Below, one piece after another: positions 26,901-35,125 of a stretch of 64,000 bases of DNA. Made by a program: the position numbers and the translations under genes. The notes under the pieces were generated by a model. The model saw nothing but the letters and a program-made list of their open reading frames with translations. It searched no databases and was not told the origin of the DNA. Positions within the stretch are counted from its first letter, which is position 1, and each line of letters opens with the position of its first letter. Source of the DNA: Streptomyces caniscabiei (GTDB lineage Bacteria; Actinomycetota; Actinomycetes; Streptomycetales; Streptomycetaceae); contig NZ_JABXWI010000011.1 in NCBI RefSeq assembly GCF_014930365.1, positions 1 to 64,000 on the forward strand, given 5' to 3'.

Positions 26901-28712
26901 CTCCCCCGCGAGGACCTCCGCGGTGCGTCGCTCCCCGTCGTAGGCGCGCTCGGCGGCGACAGCCGCGTCGGCCGCGCGGGCGGCCGTGAGCTCCGCGCGG
27001 GACTCGGCCGAGGCCGCCTCCCGGGCGTGCTCGGAGGCACGGCGCGCGGCCTCGCGCGCGGTGTCCCAGGCGGCGACGGCCGTCTTCTCGGCGTCGCTGG
27101 CGGCGAGGGCGGCCCGGGCCGGGTCGGCGTCGGGCGCGCTGTCGTCCAGCCAGCCCGCGCGGACCGCCTCGGCGGTCTCCTGCTCGACCTCGCCGAGCCG
27201 CTGCTTGAGGTGTCCGATCTCGCTGCGGGCGCGCTGTGCCTCGGTGGCGGCGACGGTCGAGTCCCGGTGGGCGGCCTCGCCGACCTCCTGAAGGGCGGAC
27301 GACTTCTCCTCGCCCTCGTTGGCGAGGTTCTCGGCGCTCTCGGCGGCGGCGTGCAGGGCGCGTACGAGGTCGACGGCGGCCTTGGCGCGGGCGGCGAGCG
27401 CGGGGGCGGCGTCCCGTTCGGCCTCCTGGATGGCGGCGGCCACCCTGGCAGCGCGGTCGGCGGCGGCCCGGTGCCTGAGCACGGCCTCGGCGGCCTGCCA
27501 GGCGGAGTGCAGTGTGCGCGCGTCGGCCAGCTCGCGCTTCTGCGCGGCGGCCGACTTCTCGGCGGCGGCGAGCGCCAACGAGGCGTGCCGGTAGGCCAGT
27601 TCGGCGGCGATGAGGGCGCTGCGGTCACGGGCGGCCTCGGAGTGGGTGACCGCGTACGCGGCGGCCGTGACCCGCTGGGCGAGGTCGGTGCCCCGCAGTC
27701 GCTCCCGGGTCGCGCGTGCCGAGAGCCGCCGGGCCAGGGTGCGGGTGCGCCGCTCGGCGGCCGTGTGGACGTCCCGGGCCCGGGAGCGCCCCTCGGCCGC
27801 CTCCACGATGCGGTTCAGCAGATCGACGGACCCGGCCGTGAAGTCCCGTTCGGCGATCAGCTCCGCCCGCCGTCCGAGCTTGTTGCCGAACCCGGAGACG
27901 AGGTCGGCCAGTCCGTCCGTGTCCCGGGTGTCGGTCACGGCCCGCAGCAGCAGGTCGGTGAAGTCGGAGTCCTTCTTCACCGCGAAGAGGCCGGCGGCCT
28001 CGCCCTCGTCGGCGTTCATCTCGCGCTGGTAGCGGAAGAGTTCGGGGTCGAGGCCGAGGTCCGTCAGATGCTCGTTCCAGCGGTCGTGGATCTCCTCCCA
28101 GTGCACTTCGAGGTGCGGATACGCCTTGCCCGCCTCGGTGAGGGCGTCCCGGAACCCCTTCATGGTCCGCCGCCGCCCCTGCGCGCCGGACGCGCCCTCG
28201 ACGGGCGGCCGTACGGCGGTGGACTCGGCGACGGGCAGATTGTCGAGGCTCAGCCCCGGTCCGGGCCGGAAGGAATACCAGGCCTCGGCGAACTTCCGCG
28301 GGTCGTTGGAGACCTGCCGCCCCCGCCACTCGCTCGCCTTGCCCACGACCACGCACTCGCCGGTCAGGGTGTGCTGCCACTCCAGGGCGACGTGCCCGCA
28401 GTCGTCGGCCAGCAGGAACTTCCGAAGCACTCCGGAGCTGGCGCCGCCCAGGGTGTTGCGGTGGCCCGGCAGCATCACCGAGAAGATCAGCTTGAGCAAT
28501 ACGGACTTGCCGCCGCCGTTCTCCAGGAAGAGCACCCCGGCCGGCGCGGGCCGGCGCGGCGGCTCGGTCGGCTCGTCCTGGAAGAACTCCGCCTGCCGCG
28601 GCGCGGGATCGGGCACGTAGTCGCCCACACCTCTCAGGTCCAGCACGGTGTCGGCGTAGCGCGCACCGGCCGGCCCGATGGAGTAGAGGCGGACCCGGGA
28701 CAGCTCGTACAT
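23928..28712 (-). CDS. SMC-like ATPase of a MukB/MksB/JetC type complex
   Basis: This 1594-aa ATPase has the SMC plan. An N-terminal head carries Walker A ENGGGKS (residues 64-70). Long Ala/Arg/Glu-rich coiled coils flank a central hinge-like domain at about 680-830. A C-terminal head carries the signature SGGQ (1458-1461) and Walker B LFLDNP, where Asp1495 is followed by Asn1496 instead of the usual Glu. About 64 residues (614-677) next to the hinge are a Gly/Ala-rich low-complexity insert. It is the last gene of a three-gene operon after kleisin-like and MukE-like genes. Family knowledge says such complexes organise DNA or exclude plasmids. No nuclease partner is adjacent. The start is ATG 28712 with only a weak ribosome site. 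Confidence 0.85.
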   Translation of the reverse strand: MYELSRVRLYSIGPAGARYADTVLDLRGVGDYVPDPAPRQAEFFQDEPTEPPRRPAPAGVLFLENGGGKSVLLKLIFSVMLPGHRNTLGGASSGVLRKFLLADDCGHVALEWQHTLTGECVVVGKASEWRGRQVSNDPRKFAEAWYSFRPGPGLSLDNLPVAESTAVRPPVEGASGAQGRRRTMKGFRDALTEAGKAYPHLEVHWEEIHDRWNEHLTDLGLDPELFRYQREMNADEGEAAGLFAVKKDSDFTDLLLRAVTDTRDTDGLADLVSGFGNKLGRRAELIAERDFTAGSVDLLNRIVEAAEGRSRARDVHTAAERRTRTLARRLSARATRERLRGTDLAQRVTAAAYAVTHSEAARDRSALIAAELAYRHASLALAAAEKSAAAQKRELADARTLHSAWQAAEAVLRHRAAADRAARVAAAIQEAERDAAPALAARAKAAVDLVRALHAAAESAENLANEGEEKSSALQEVGEAAHRDSTVAATEAQRARSEIGHLKQRLGEVEQETAEAVRAGWLDDSAPDADPARAALAASDAEKTAVAAWDTAREAARRASEHAREAASAESRAELTAARAADAAVAAERAYDGERRTAEVLAGEERLAELLSLPGAVGRASGGVPGPRRGGSEAGADGATGVGATARAAGADAVGGSGGVRGSGGQAASSGVGGAGGPGERDLAEGPLTPEELDRFADELRELLDENVSSAERHLFELRTAAADDSRILGALGDGGLLPPGPDVLATVEFLGEHGIPALPGWRYLAQAVDPTDHARVLAARPELVDGVIITDPDSHARAREALSEAALLPRSAVAVGTAAALLAPTPPMDAGDGASSDVFLVPPNPAMHDEHAADEERQALRARATARDEEIRELAARLGKDRELAARLSSWRTGCPAGRLTELADAARDTRAFAEEAEAELAEARTVRAEADEAAAEAAQVRDERQEAAQKSRRAADALAGLAFRLRERAGWQAKLRELADDAAESEARAQSCLERARAADEDRRATQRGADDARRTARALRAERAEIAGAPDDVPQTDSDAPRQPLAALREAYRAASQVYEKVGVDADLRAEQARAESDESAAIADLDRLTNKVRNRAEQLLQSPDGSDGPSRQAAAARAEELVQLLETRMSTASEQLGRLRGEAERHAPEDGETHTELPEELLPRDADHAQALLRTATAELASRAEALTQAREAHAELLESHRASEDAAGGFDETAALLRDLLRDHSTDDEQDEPEAYPGGLEEARRAAAEARRSLRGCAADLSAAEGSVREASDVLVRHANSTRYEQVRTPARQQIRELPASSLPEHAQKWADAFAPRLRVLTDELAQLERNRDSIVDRLRGLVESALATLRSAQRLSRLPEGLGEWSGQEFLRIRFEEPDQATLTERLGEVVDEATRAAVKKNSDMRRDGMSLLLRGVSAALQPKGVAVEILKPDAVLRAERVPVGQMGDVFSGGQLLTAAIALYCTMAALRSNDRGRDKHRHAGTLFLDNPIGRANATYLLELQRAVSDALGVQLLYTTGLFDTTALAEFPLVIRLRNDADLRAGLKYISVEEHLRPGLPQQPRAGETVHTEITATRMYKRPTPTRAS

Positions 28713-28790
28713 GGCGGCGGACTTTCGCGGTGGTGACGGTGGATCGTGCGGGGGGATCAGGGCAGTTGTGAGATCAGGGCGGTCGCGGGG

Positions 28791-29675
28791 TCAGGACGGT
28801 GAGTGGAACGGCAGTCCGGCGTCGGCCACCAGCTCCAGGTCGTCGGAGTCCTCGGGGGGCAGCAGTGTGGCCGATCCGTCGGTGACCGGGACCACGCCCA
28901 GCTCCAGCAGCTCGGCCATCGCGGCACTGCCCGCCATGTCCCGCACCTGGAGTTGATAACGCGCGGTCGTGCGATACGTACCGCCGTTCTCGTCGCCCGT
29001 GCGCTGCAGGAAGCCCGAGTCGGTCAGGAAGCCGACCGCCTTGCCGATGATGCCGGTGGTGGACCCGGCGAGCCGGCGGGCGTCCTTGGTGGCGCCGGTG
29101 GAGCTGCGTCTCGCCCAGATCCGCCAGGCCGATTCCAGGCCCGGCGCGTCGGTCGCCGGGTCGGTGTTCTCGCCCTGCTCCTCGGCGCGCTCCTCCAGGC
29201 GCCGGCAGGCCTGCCGTACGAAGGCGTCGACGCCGTGGACCGAGACCCGGCCGATGTATCCGTCGTCCGCGAGGTCCTCGGGACGGGGGAAGGCCATCGC
29301 GGCCACGGCGAGATGCGCCAGTCCGTGCAGGAAGCGATCCACCGAGTCCGCCGACGTCCGCCGGGCGTAGTCGCCCATGCGCACCGCGAACACCGAGTCC
29401 TCGGCCGCCGTGACGGCCATCCCCGCCCGCGGCGACACCTCCAGCACGACCAGCCCGAGCCCGGTGGCGACGGCGTCGGCGAGCCGGGCGAACGCCGGAT
29501 CCTCGCGGTACCGGCGCAGCAGTTCGCCGTACTCCTGGTCACGGGCCGGCTGCAGCTTCGGCTGGAGCCCGAAGGAGACGAGCCGAGCGGCGTCGGCGGC
29601 GTCGGCGGGAGTGAGGGCGGCCGCCACCGGAGCCGCTGCCGTCTCCGGCTCACTCCACTCGACATGCTCACTCAC
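28791..29675 (-). CDS. MukE/JetB-like winged-helix subunit
   Basis: The 294-aa soluble protein has a variable acidic N-terminus and a central alpha-helical region (FLHGLAHLAVAAMAFPRPEDL). A winged-helix-like C-terminal half follows (IIGKAVGFLTDSGFLQRTGDENGGTYRTTARYQLQV). This resembles the kleisin-interacting E subunits of MukBEF-type complexes. The assignment rests mainly on position between a kleisin-like gene and an SMC gene. The start is a GTG at 29675 with GAGGAG eight bases upstream. The gap to the preceding gene is 34 bp and to the SMC gene 78 bp. Confidence 0.72.
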   Translation of the reverse strand: MSEHVEWSEPETAAAPVAAALTPADAADAARLVSFGLQPKLQPARDQEYGELLRRYREDPAFARLADAVATGLGLVVLEVSPRAGMAVTAAEDSVFAVRMGDYARRTSADSVDRFLHGLAHLAVAAMAFPRPEDLADDGYIGRVSVHGVDAFVRQACRRLEERAEEQGENTDPATDAPGLESAWRIWARRSSTGATKDARRLAGSTTGIIGKAVGFLTDSGFLQRTGDENGGTYRTTARYQLQVRDMAGSAAMAELLELGVVPVTDGSATLLPPEDSDDLELVADAGLPFHSPS

Positions 29676-29709
29676 GACAAGAACTCCTCGATCTCATGAC
29701 ACGGCGTCC

Positions 29710-31233
29710 TCACGCCGCCTCCCTGTCCGCTGCCATCCCCGCGGAGTCCAGCAGGGCCATCCCCACGATCAGGTCCGCCCCGCCGAACTCGGGATCGTCC
29801 AGCTCCGTCCCGTCGTCCACGGCGAACAGCAGCTTCTCCTCCCCCTGCCGATAGGCCGTACCGACCGGGGGGCTCGCCGCGTGGACGGCCAACAGGGCGA
29901 CCAGATAGGGCAGTTCGGCATCCTGCAGCCGTGCCTCCGCCAGCAGCCCGGACAGCCGCCGGGGCGCGTCCGCCGGGAGGTCCAGCAGCTCCTTCGCCGC
30001 CGCCAGCTGCTCCTCGCTGAACCGGCTGTCGTCGGGCGTGGCGATCAGGTCGGGCTCCGGCATCTCCGCCCCGAGGTGCTCCCGTTCGACCGGCGGGGTG
30101 AACAGCAGCTCCACGAGGTCCCCCACCCGGACGGACCCGGGTGTGCGCAGGCCGGTGCCGTGGGCGAAGAAGGCGTCGGTCACCCGTCGGGCCCGCTCCA
30201 CGGGCAGCGGCAGCAGTGGTGCGACGAGATGCCCGTACAGGTCTGTCCCGGAGGTCGTCATCGGCGTGGCGAAGGCCTGCCGGTCCTGCTCGGCACGGAA
30301 CAGCGGCCCGGCCTCCAGGAGGCGGGACTGCAACTGGGTGTGCCGCCGGATGCAGTCCTTGACGATGTCGACCAGCTCGGCGGCGCGCCGCTTCTGCTCA
30401 GGGTCCTCGGACTCGTCGCGGGCCTTGCGGATGTTGGTGAGGATCGCGTTCTCGTGGCGGTAGCGGTCGGCGACGTGGTCGAGGGCCTCGGCGATCATGT
30501 CGGGCACGGTCTGGAGCCAGTCGACCGCGCGGACGTTGCGCCGGGTGGCGTCGAGGGCCCTGCGCAGGGTCTCCGAGTACTGCACGGTCCGGTAGCGGGC
30601 CTGCTCGGCGGCGAGCTGGGCGTCGGCGAGGCGGCCCCGGCTGATCAGGACCTCCAGCTTGACCTCGGCGGCGATCTGCGCGCTGGTGACATCGGTGTCG
30701 AGGGCGCCCACGAGCACGTTGACGGCCTCGTCGGTCGTCCGGAGGTAGACACCGCCTCCGTAGCCCGGGACCTCCTCGATCAGCTTGAAGTCGTAGTCGC
30801 GTCGGACATAGGTGCCGTCGGGCGCGAAGGTTCCGTAGACGGCCCGGAAGCCGCGGTCGACGCTGCCGACGTTGATCAGGTTCTCCAGGACCCAGCGGGC
30901 CACCCGCTCGTGCTCCTCGACGGGCCGGCCGGGCGCCTGGGCGGCGATGCGCGGGATGAGGCGGGCGACGATCTGGTCGTGGTCCGCGCCCGTGTCGAAG
31001 TCCATGTTCAGGGTGACCAGGTCGATGGCGGCGAGGGCGACCTCGGCCATGCCGTACACCGTGTACTCACCGGCGAGGTTCGCCTTGCGCGCGTCCAGGT
31101 CGTGCAGCGGCGCGGTGCAGGCGAGCGCGCGCAGCCGGCGCGCCAGGCCCTCGTCGGCGGCCGGCCCCTGCGCGGGGCGCGGCCCCGCGCTGAGCTGGGG
31201 CGGAACACTGTCCGTCGATGCGGGTGAAGTCAC
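29710..31233 (-). CDS. Kleisin-like MukF/JetA-type subunit, first gene of the SMC operon
   Basis: The 507-aa mainly helical soluble protein has winged-helix-like ends around a long helical middle rich in coiled-coil heptads (QIAAEVKLEVLISRGRLADAQLAAEQARYRT). Size, gene order and composition fit the F/JetA subunits that bridge SMC heads. I chose the GTG at 31233 because a -10-like TAGTCT lies seven bases upstream, the geometry of leaderless transcripts, and no ribosome site exists. The ATG at 31263 is the alternative and would add ten residues. The regulator gene upstream is a separate unit on the same strand. Confidence 0.72.
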   Translation of the reverse strand: MTSPASTDSVPPQLSAGPRPAQGPAADEGLARRLRALACTAPLHDLDARKANLAGEYTVYGMAEVALAAIDLVTLNMDFDTGADHDQIVARLIPRIAAQAPGRPVEEHERVARWVLENLINVGSVDRGFRAVYGTFAPDGTYVRRDYDFKLIEEVPGYGGGVYLRTTDEAVNVLVGALDTDVTSAQIAAEVKLEVLISRGRLADAQLAAEQARYRTVQYSETLRRALDATRRNVRAVDWLQTVPDMIAEALDHVADRYRHENAILTNIRKARDESEDPEQKRRAAELVDIVKDCIRRHTQLQSRLLEAGPLFRAEQDRQAFATPMTTSGTDLYGHLVAPLLPLPVERARRVTDAFFAHGTGLRTPGSVRVGDLVELLFTPPVEREHLGAEMPEPDLIATPDDSRFSEEQLAAAKELLDLPADAPRRLSGLLAEARLQDAELPYLVALLAVHAASPPVGTAYRQGEEKLLFAVDDGTELDDPEFGGADLIVGMALLDSAGMAADREAA

Positions 31234-31240
31234 GGTGCAC

Positions 31241-31246
31241 AGACTA
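31241..31246 (-). promoter_or_regulatory. Candidate -10 element for a leaderless SMC-operon transcript
   Basis: TAGTCT on the minus strand ends seven bases before the GTG at 31233. A poor -35 (TTGGGT) lies 19 bp further upstream. The fit to leaderless geometry is the main argument. Confidence 0.45.
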
Positions 31247-31320
31247 GGTCCTGGGGCTGACATCGACCCAAACGCGCCGCCGGACGAGCCCCCGAGCCGC
31301 CGGACGGGCCGTGGCGCCGC

Positions 31321-32019
31321 TCACGGGGCGCCGTCCCGCACCCTTCGCCCGTAGACCTCGACCAGTCGCCGGAGCGAGTCGTCGAGATACTCGGCCAACA
31401 TCCGCTCGGCCTCGTCCCGCTCCCCCCGTCGCAGCGTGCGCAGGATGAGCAGGTTGCGCGCGAGGTACGGCTCGTACAGCTCACGGGGATTGTCCACCAC
31501 GTGGAAGGCGAGCCGGAGTTCGGCGAAGACGCTGCGCATCAGCTCGTCGGTGCGGGCGCTGCCGGCGAGGGCGACGAGTTCGCGGTGGAAGTGGATGTTG
31601 GCGGTGGACACCCCCTTCCAGTCGCCCGCGCGGGCGGACCGTTGCCCCTCGGCGACGGCTTCGGCGAGCCGTTCCACGGCGTACGGCGGCTCCCCGAGCC
31701 CGCGCACGACGGCGCACTCGACGAGGCGGCGGGTGCGGTAGATGTCCGCCACGTCCTCGACGGTCAACACCCGTACGAAGACGCCCCGGTTGAGCTCGTG
31801 GACGAGGAGTCGTTCATGCGTGAGCAGGCGGAACGCCTCGCGGAGGGTGTTGCGGGAGACGCCGAGGGCGCCGCCGATGCTGTCCTCGGACAACCGGGTC
31901 CCGGGTGGGAAGAAGCCGTCGGCGATGCGGCTGCGGAGGATGTCCGAGACCCGCTCGGCGGTGCTGGTGCGCCCCAGGAGGGCGCGGTCGTCGGCAAGTC
32001 CCGTCAGTTCGGCGGCCAT
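31321..32019 (-). CDS. GntR-family transcriptional regulator with FCD domain
   Basis: The 232-aa regulator has an N-terminal winged helix (GALGVSRNTLREAFRLLTHERLL) and a C-terminal FCD ligand domain with the metal-binding pattern (FHRELVALAGS). FCD regulators respond to small organic acids. It is divergently transcribed from the oxoproline operon, and an 8+8 bp palindrome lies in the promoter between them, so it most likely represses that operon and itself. The ATG at 32019 is used. A weak AGAGG-like site lies upstream. Confidence 0.9.
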   Translation of the reverse strand: MAAELTGLADDRALLGRTSTAERVSDILRSRIADGFFPPGTRLSEDSIGGALGVSRNTLREAFRLLTHERLLVHELNRGVFVRVLTVEDVADIYRTRRLVECAVVRGLGEPPYAVERLAEAVAEGQRSARAGDWKGVSTANIHFHRELVALAGSARTDELMRSVFAELRLAFHVVDNPRELYEPYLARNLLILRTLRRGERDEAERMLAEYLDDSLRRLVEVYGRRVRDGAP

Positions 32020-32063
32020 GCACGGAATTCAATCGCAGAGAGGAGAACGAAACAACAGGGGTA

Positions 32064-32093
32064 TTGAAGGATCGTTCAACGATCCTCTACCTT
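32064..32093 (+). promoter_or_regulatory. Promoter of the oxoproline operon with embedded palindromic operator
   Basis: The -35 TTGAAG (32064-32069) and -10 TACCTT (32088-32093) are 18 bp apart. A perfect palindrome of two 8-bp arms around a central C occupies 32069-32085, nearly all of the spacer. An overlapping TTGAA-N6-TTCAA dyad spans 32064-32079. A bound GntR dimer here would block polymerase. Inference from layout, not from a known operator. Confidence 0.7.
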
Positions 32094-32171
32094 GCTGGAC
32101 AGGCGCCCTTCCCCAAGCCCCCTCACCACGGCTCGGTCCTCACGCACCCTCCCCCTCACCGCGAGGTGCCC

Positions 32172-33491
32172 ATGAGCACGAATCGTCCCTCCCCGGCCCC
32201 GACCTCCACGAGCGAACCCGCCCCGGACGGCCGTCCCGACGACGACGGTCCCCTCGGCTGGCTGCGGGCCCTCGGCCCGCGCGGCCGCCGCGCCTTCGGC
32301 GGCGCGTTCGGCGGCTACGCCCTCGACTCCTACGACTACTTCACGCTGCCGCTGAGCATGGTCGCGCTCACGGCCTACTTCGGCCTGGACAACGGTCAGA
32401 CCGGGCTGTTCACCACGGTCACCCTGGTCGTCTCGGCGATCGGCGGAGCCGCCGCGGGCGTGCTCGCGGACCGGATCGGCCGGGTCAAGGCGCTGATGAT
32501 CACCGTGATCACGTACGCCGTGTTCACCGTGGCCTGCGGCTTCGCGCCCAACTACGAGACGCTGCTGGTCTTCCGCGCCCTCCAGGGGCTGGGCTTCGGC
32601 GGCGAGTGGGCGGTCGGCGCGATCCTCGTCGCGGAGTACGCGAGCGCCAAGCACCGGGGGCGCACGCTGGGCGCGATCCAGAGCTCCTGGGCGGTCGGCT
32701 GGGGTCTGGCCGTGATCGTCTACACGATCGTCTTCTCCGTCTTCGGCGACGACCTGGCCTGGCGCGTGATGTTCTGGACCGGCGCGCTGCCCGCCCTGCT
32801 CGTGATCTGGGTGCGCCGCTCGGTCGAGGACGCCCCGCAGGCCGCGGCCGCGCGCGAGCGGAGCGCCGAGAAGGGCTCGTTCGCCGTGATCTTCCGGCCG
32901 GGCACGGCCGCCGCGCCGGGACTGCTGCGCACCACGCTGTTCGCGGTGCTGCTCTCGACCGGGGTCCAGGGCGGCTACTACACGCTGGCGACCTGGGTGC
33001 CCACCTATCTGAAGACGGAACGCGGTCTGTCGGTCGTCGGCACCGGCGGCTACCTCACGTTCCTGATCTCGGGCGCCTTCATCGGCTACCTCACCGGCGG
33101 CTATCTCACCGACCTGCTGGGCCGCCGCCGGAACATATGGCTCTTCGCCGTGCTCTCGGCGCTGTGCATCCTGGCGTACGCGAACATCCCGAGCGGCGCG
33201 GACACCCTGCTGCTGGTGCTCGGTTTCCCGCTCGGGTTCTGCATGTCGGCGATCTTCAGCGGCTTCGGTTCGTACCTCAGCGAGCTGTACCCGGTGGCCG
33301 TCCGCGGCACCGGGCAGGGCTTCACGTACAACACCGGGCGCGCGGTGGGCGCCGTCTTCCCGACGACGGTCGGGTTCCTGGCGGACAGCTGGGGCGTGGG
33401 CGGCGCGCTGGTCTTCGGCGCTATCGGCTACGGCCTGGCGGCCGTCGCCCTGCTCGGTCTGCCGGAGACGCGCGGAAGGGAACTCCTGTGA
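32172..33491 (+). CDS. MFS transporter of the oxoproline operon
   Basis: This 439-aa transporter has about twelve helices and is of the metabolite:H+ symporter type. The loop 2-3 motif is DRIGRVKALM, and GFGGEWAVGAILVAEYASAKHRG is typical of organic-acid symporters. Its stop codon overlaps the GTG of the D-glutamate-cyclase-like gene, and four catabolic genes follow, so a substrate such as 5-oxoproline or glutamate-like acids is likely. B. subtilis has an NRAMP-like protein (YcsG) in this position instead. Start ATG 32172 with a modest GAGG site. Confidence 0.88.
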   Translation: MSTNRPSPAPTSTSEPAPDGRPDDDGPLGWLRALGPRGRRAFGGAFGGYALDSYDYFTLPLSMVALTAYFGLDNGQTGLFTTVTLVVSAIGGAAAGVLADRIGRVKALMITVITYAVFTVACGFAPNYETLLVFRALQGLGFGGEWAVGAILVAEYASAKHRGRTLGAIQSSWAVGWGLAVIVYTIVFSVFGDDLAWRVMFWTGALPALLVIWVRRSVEDAPQAAAARERSAEKGSFAVIFRPGTAAAPGLLRTTLFAVLLSTGVQGGYYTLATWVPTYLKTERGLSVVGTGGYLTFLISGAFIGYLTGGYLTDLLGRRRNIWLFAVLSALCILAYANIPSGADTLLLVLGFPLGFCMSAIFSGFGSYLSELYPVAVRGTGQGFTYNTGRAVGAVFPTTVGFLADSWGVGGALVFGAIGYGLAAVALLGLPETRGRELL

Positions 33492-34342
33492 ACCACCTGA
33501 CCGCGCGGGACGCGGGCCCGGCCACCACCCCGCACGACCGTCCCTTCACCTCCCTCGATCCCCGCGCGCACGCGTGGACACCCGAAGAGGCGCGCGCCCG
33601 GTTCCGGTCGGGCGCCGCGGGCCCCACCGCGGGCGTGGCCGCCGGGCACACCCAGGCCAACCTGATCTCGGTGCCCGCCGACTGGGCGTACGACATGCTG
33701 CTGTTCTGCCAGCGCAACCCCAAGCCGTGTCCCGTGCTCGACGTCACGGACGCCGGCGCGTGGACGACCCCGCTGGCCCGGGGCGCTGACCTGCGCACCG
33801 ACCTGCCGCGCTACCGGGTCTGGGAGCACGGCGAGCTGGTGGCCGAGCCGACGGACGTGGTCGACGTCTGGCGCGAGGACCTGGTGTCGTTCCTGATCGG
33901 ATGCAGTTTCACCTTCGAGTCGGCGCTGACGGGTGCGGGCGTCCCGATGCGCCACATCGACCAGGGCCGCAACGTCTCCATGTACGTCACCGCGCGCCAG
34001 TGCCGGCCCGCCGGGCGGGTGCGCGGCCCGCTGGTGGTGTCGATGCGTCCGGTGCCGCCCGAGCATCTGGCGGCGGCGATCCGGGAGAGCAGTCTGCTGC
34101 CGGCCGTGCACGGTGGCCCGGTGCACTGCGGCGAGCCGGCGGGCCTCGGCATCGCGGACCTGTCCCGTCCGGACTTCGGCGACCCGGTCGACGCCGCACC
34201 GGACGACATCCCGGTGTTCTGGGCCTGCGGGGTGACGCCCCAGGCCGCCGTGATGGCCTCACGCCCGCCGTTCGCCCTCACGCACGCCCCGGGCCAGATG
34301 TTCCTGACCGACGCCCGCGACGAGCAGTACCGCGTGCTCTGA
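33488..34342 (+). CDS. D-glutamate cyclase-like protein (DUF1445, YcsI family)
   Basis: The 284-aa protein belongs to the DUF1445 family, with the segments GHTQANLISVP, FLIGCSFTFESAL, RHIDQGRNVSMY and FWACGVTPQAA. The mammalian relative DGLUCY converts D-glutamate to 5-oxo-D-proline. YcsI of B. subtilis lies beside the 5-oxoprolinase genes exactly as here. The GTG at 33488 overlaps the transporter stop codon (GTGA). It may supply 5-oxoproline or handle the D-isomer, while PxpABC handles the L-isomer. Confidence 0.87.
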   Translation: MNHLTARDAGPATTPHDRPFTSLDPRAHAWTPEEARARFRSGAAGPTAGVAAGHTQANLISVPADWAYDMLLFCQRNPKPCPVLDVTDAGAWTTPLARGADLRTDLPRYRVWEHGELVAEPTDVVDVWREDLVSFLIGCSFTFESALTGAGVPMRHIDQGRNVSMYVTARQCRPAGRVRGPLVVSMRPVPPEHLAAAIRESSLLPAVHGGPVHCGEPAGLGIADLSRPDFGDPVDAAPDDIPVFWACGVTPQAAVMASRPPFALTHAPGQMFLTDARDEQYRVL

Positions 34343-34366
34343 CACACCAGCAGGAGAATGGGATTC

Positions 34367-35125
34367 ATGAGCTCCATCGATCTCAACGCCGACCTCGGCG
34401 AGGGCTTCGGCCGCTGGACGCTGACCGACGACGAGCGGCTGCTGTCCGTCGTCACCAGCGCCAACGTGGCCTGCGGCTTCCACGCGGGGGACCCGGTCAC
34501 CATGCGGCGGGTCTGCGAGCTGGCGGCCGAGCGCGGTGTCCGGATCGGCGCCCAGGTCTCGTACCGCGACCTGGCGGGCTTCGGGCGGCGCGCGATGGAC
34601 GTGCCGCCCGCCGAACTGGCGGCCGAGGTGGCCTACCAGATCGGTGCCCTGGAGGTCTTCGCACGCGCGGCGGGCACGCGCGTGTCGTACGTGAAGCCGC
34701 ACGGCGCGCTCTACAACCGCGTCGTGCACGACGAGGAACAGGCGGCGGCGGTCGTCGACGGGGTGCTCCTCGCCGACGTCACGCTGCCCGTCCTCGGCCT
34801 CCCCGGCTCGCGTCTCCTCGCGCTGGCCGAAGGGGCGGGGCTGCCCGCCGTCACCGAGGCGTTCGCGGACCGCGCGTACACCGACCGGGGCACGCTGGTG
34901 CCGCGCGGCCAGGACGGCGCCGTGATCACGGACGGCGACGCGGTGGTGGCACGGTCGGTGGGCCTCGCCACGGACGGCACGGTCGTGTCCCACTCCGGCG
35001 CACGCGTCCCCGTCCGGGCCCGCTCCCTGTGCCTGCACGGCGACACACCGGGCGCGGTGGAGCTGGCCCGGCGGGTGCGGGCCGCTCTGGCGGCCTCCGG
35101 CGTGCGCGTGGAGGCGTTCTCATGA
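34367..35125 (+). CDS. pxpA: 5-oxoprolinase subunit PxpA (LamB/YcsF)
   Basis: This 252-aa LamB/YcsF protein is one of three subunits of the ATP-dependent prokaryotic 5-oxoprolinase, which opens 5-oxo-L-proline to glutamate. Hallmarks are the N-terminal DLNADLGEGFG, SANVACGFHAGDP and VKPHGALYN. The start is the ATG at 34367, 10 bp after AGGAG. The ATG at 34358 is too close to that site. The stop overlaps the pxpB ATG. Confidence 0.95.
   Translation: MSSIDLNADLGEGFGRWTLTDDERLLSVVTSANVACGFHAGDPVTMRRVCELAAERGVRIGAQVSYRDLAGFGRRAMDVPPAELAAEVAYQIGALEVFARAAGTRVSYVKPHGALYNRVVHDEEQAAAVVDGVLLADVTLPVLGLPGSRLLALAEGAGLPAVTEAFADRAYTDRGTLVPRGQDGAVITDGDAVVARSVGLATDGTVVSHSGARVPVRARSLCLHGDTPGAVELARRVRAALAASGVRVEAFS

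Noticed and set aside
25407..28736. Very long plus-strand open frame (about 1100 codons) opposite the SMC-like gene
   Set aside because: It is a mirror of the GC-rich Ala/Arg/Glu codons of the real gene. The translation is Gly/Val/Leu-rich without domains and lacks a proper start. The minus strand shows SMC motifs.
31321..32019. Fourth (nuclease) subunit of the SMC system
   Set aside because: The upstream gene is a clear GntR/FCD regulator with no toprim or nuclease motif.
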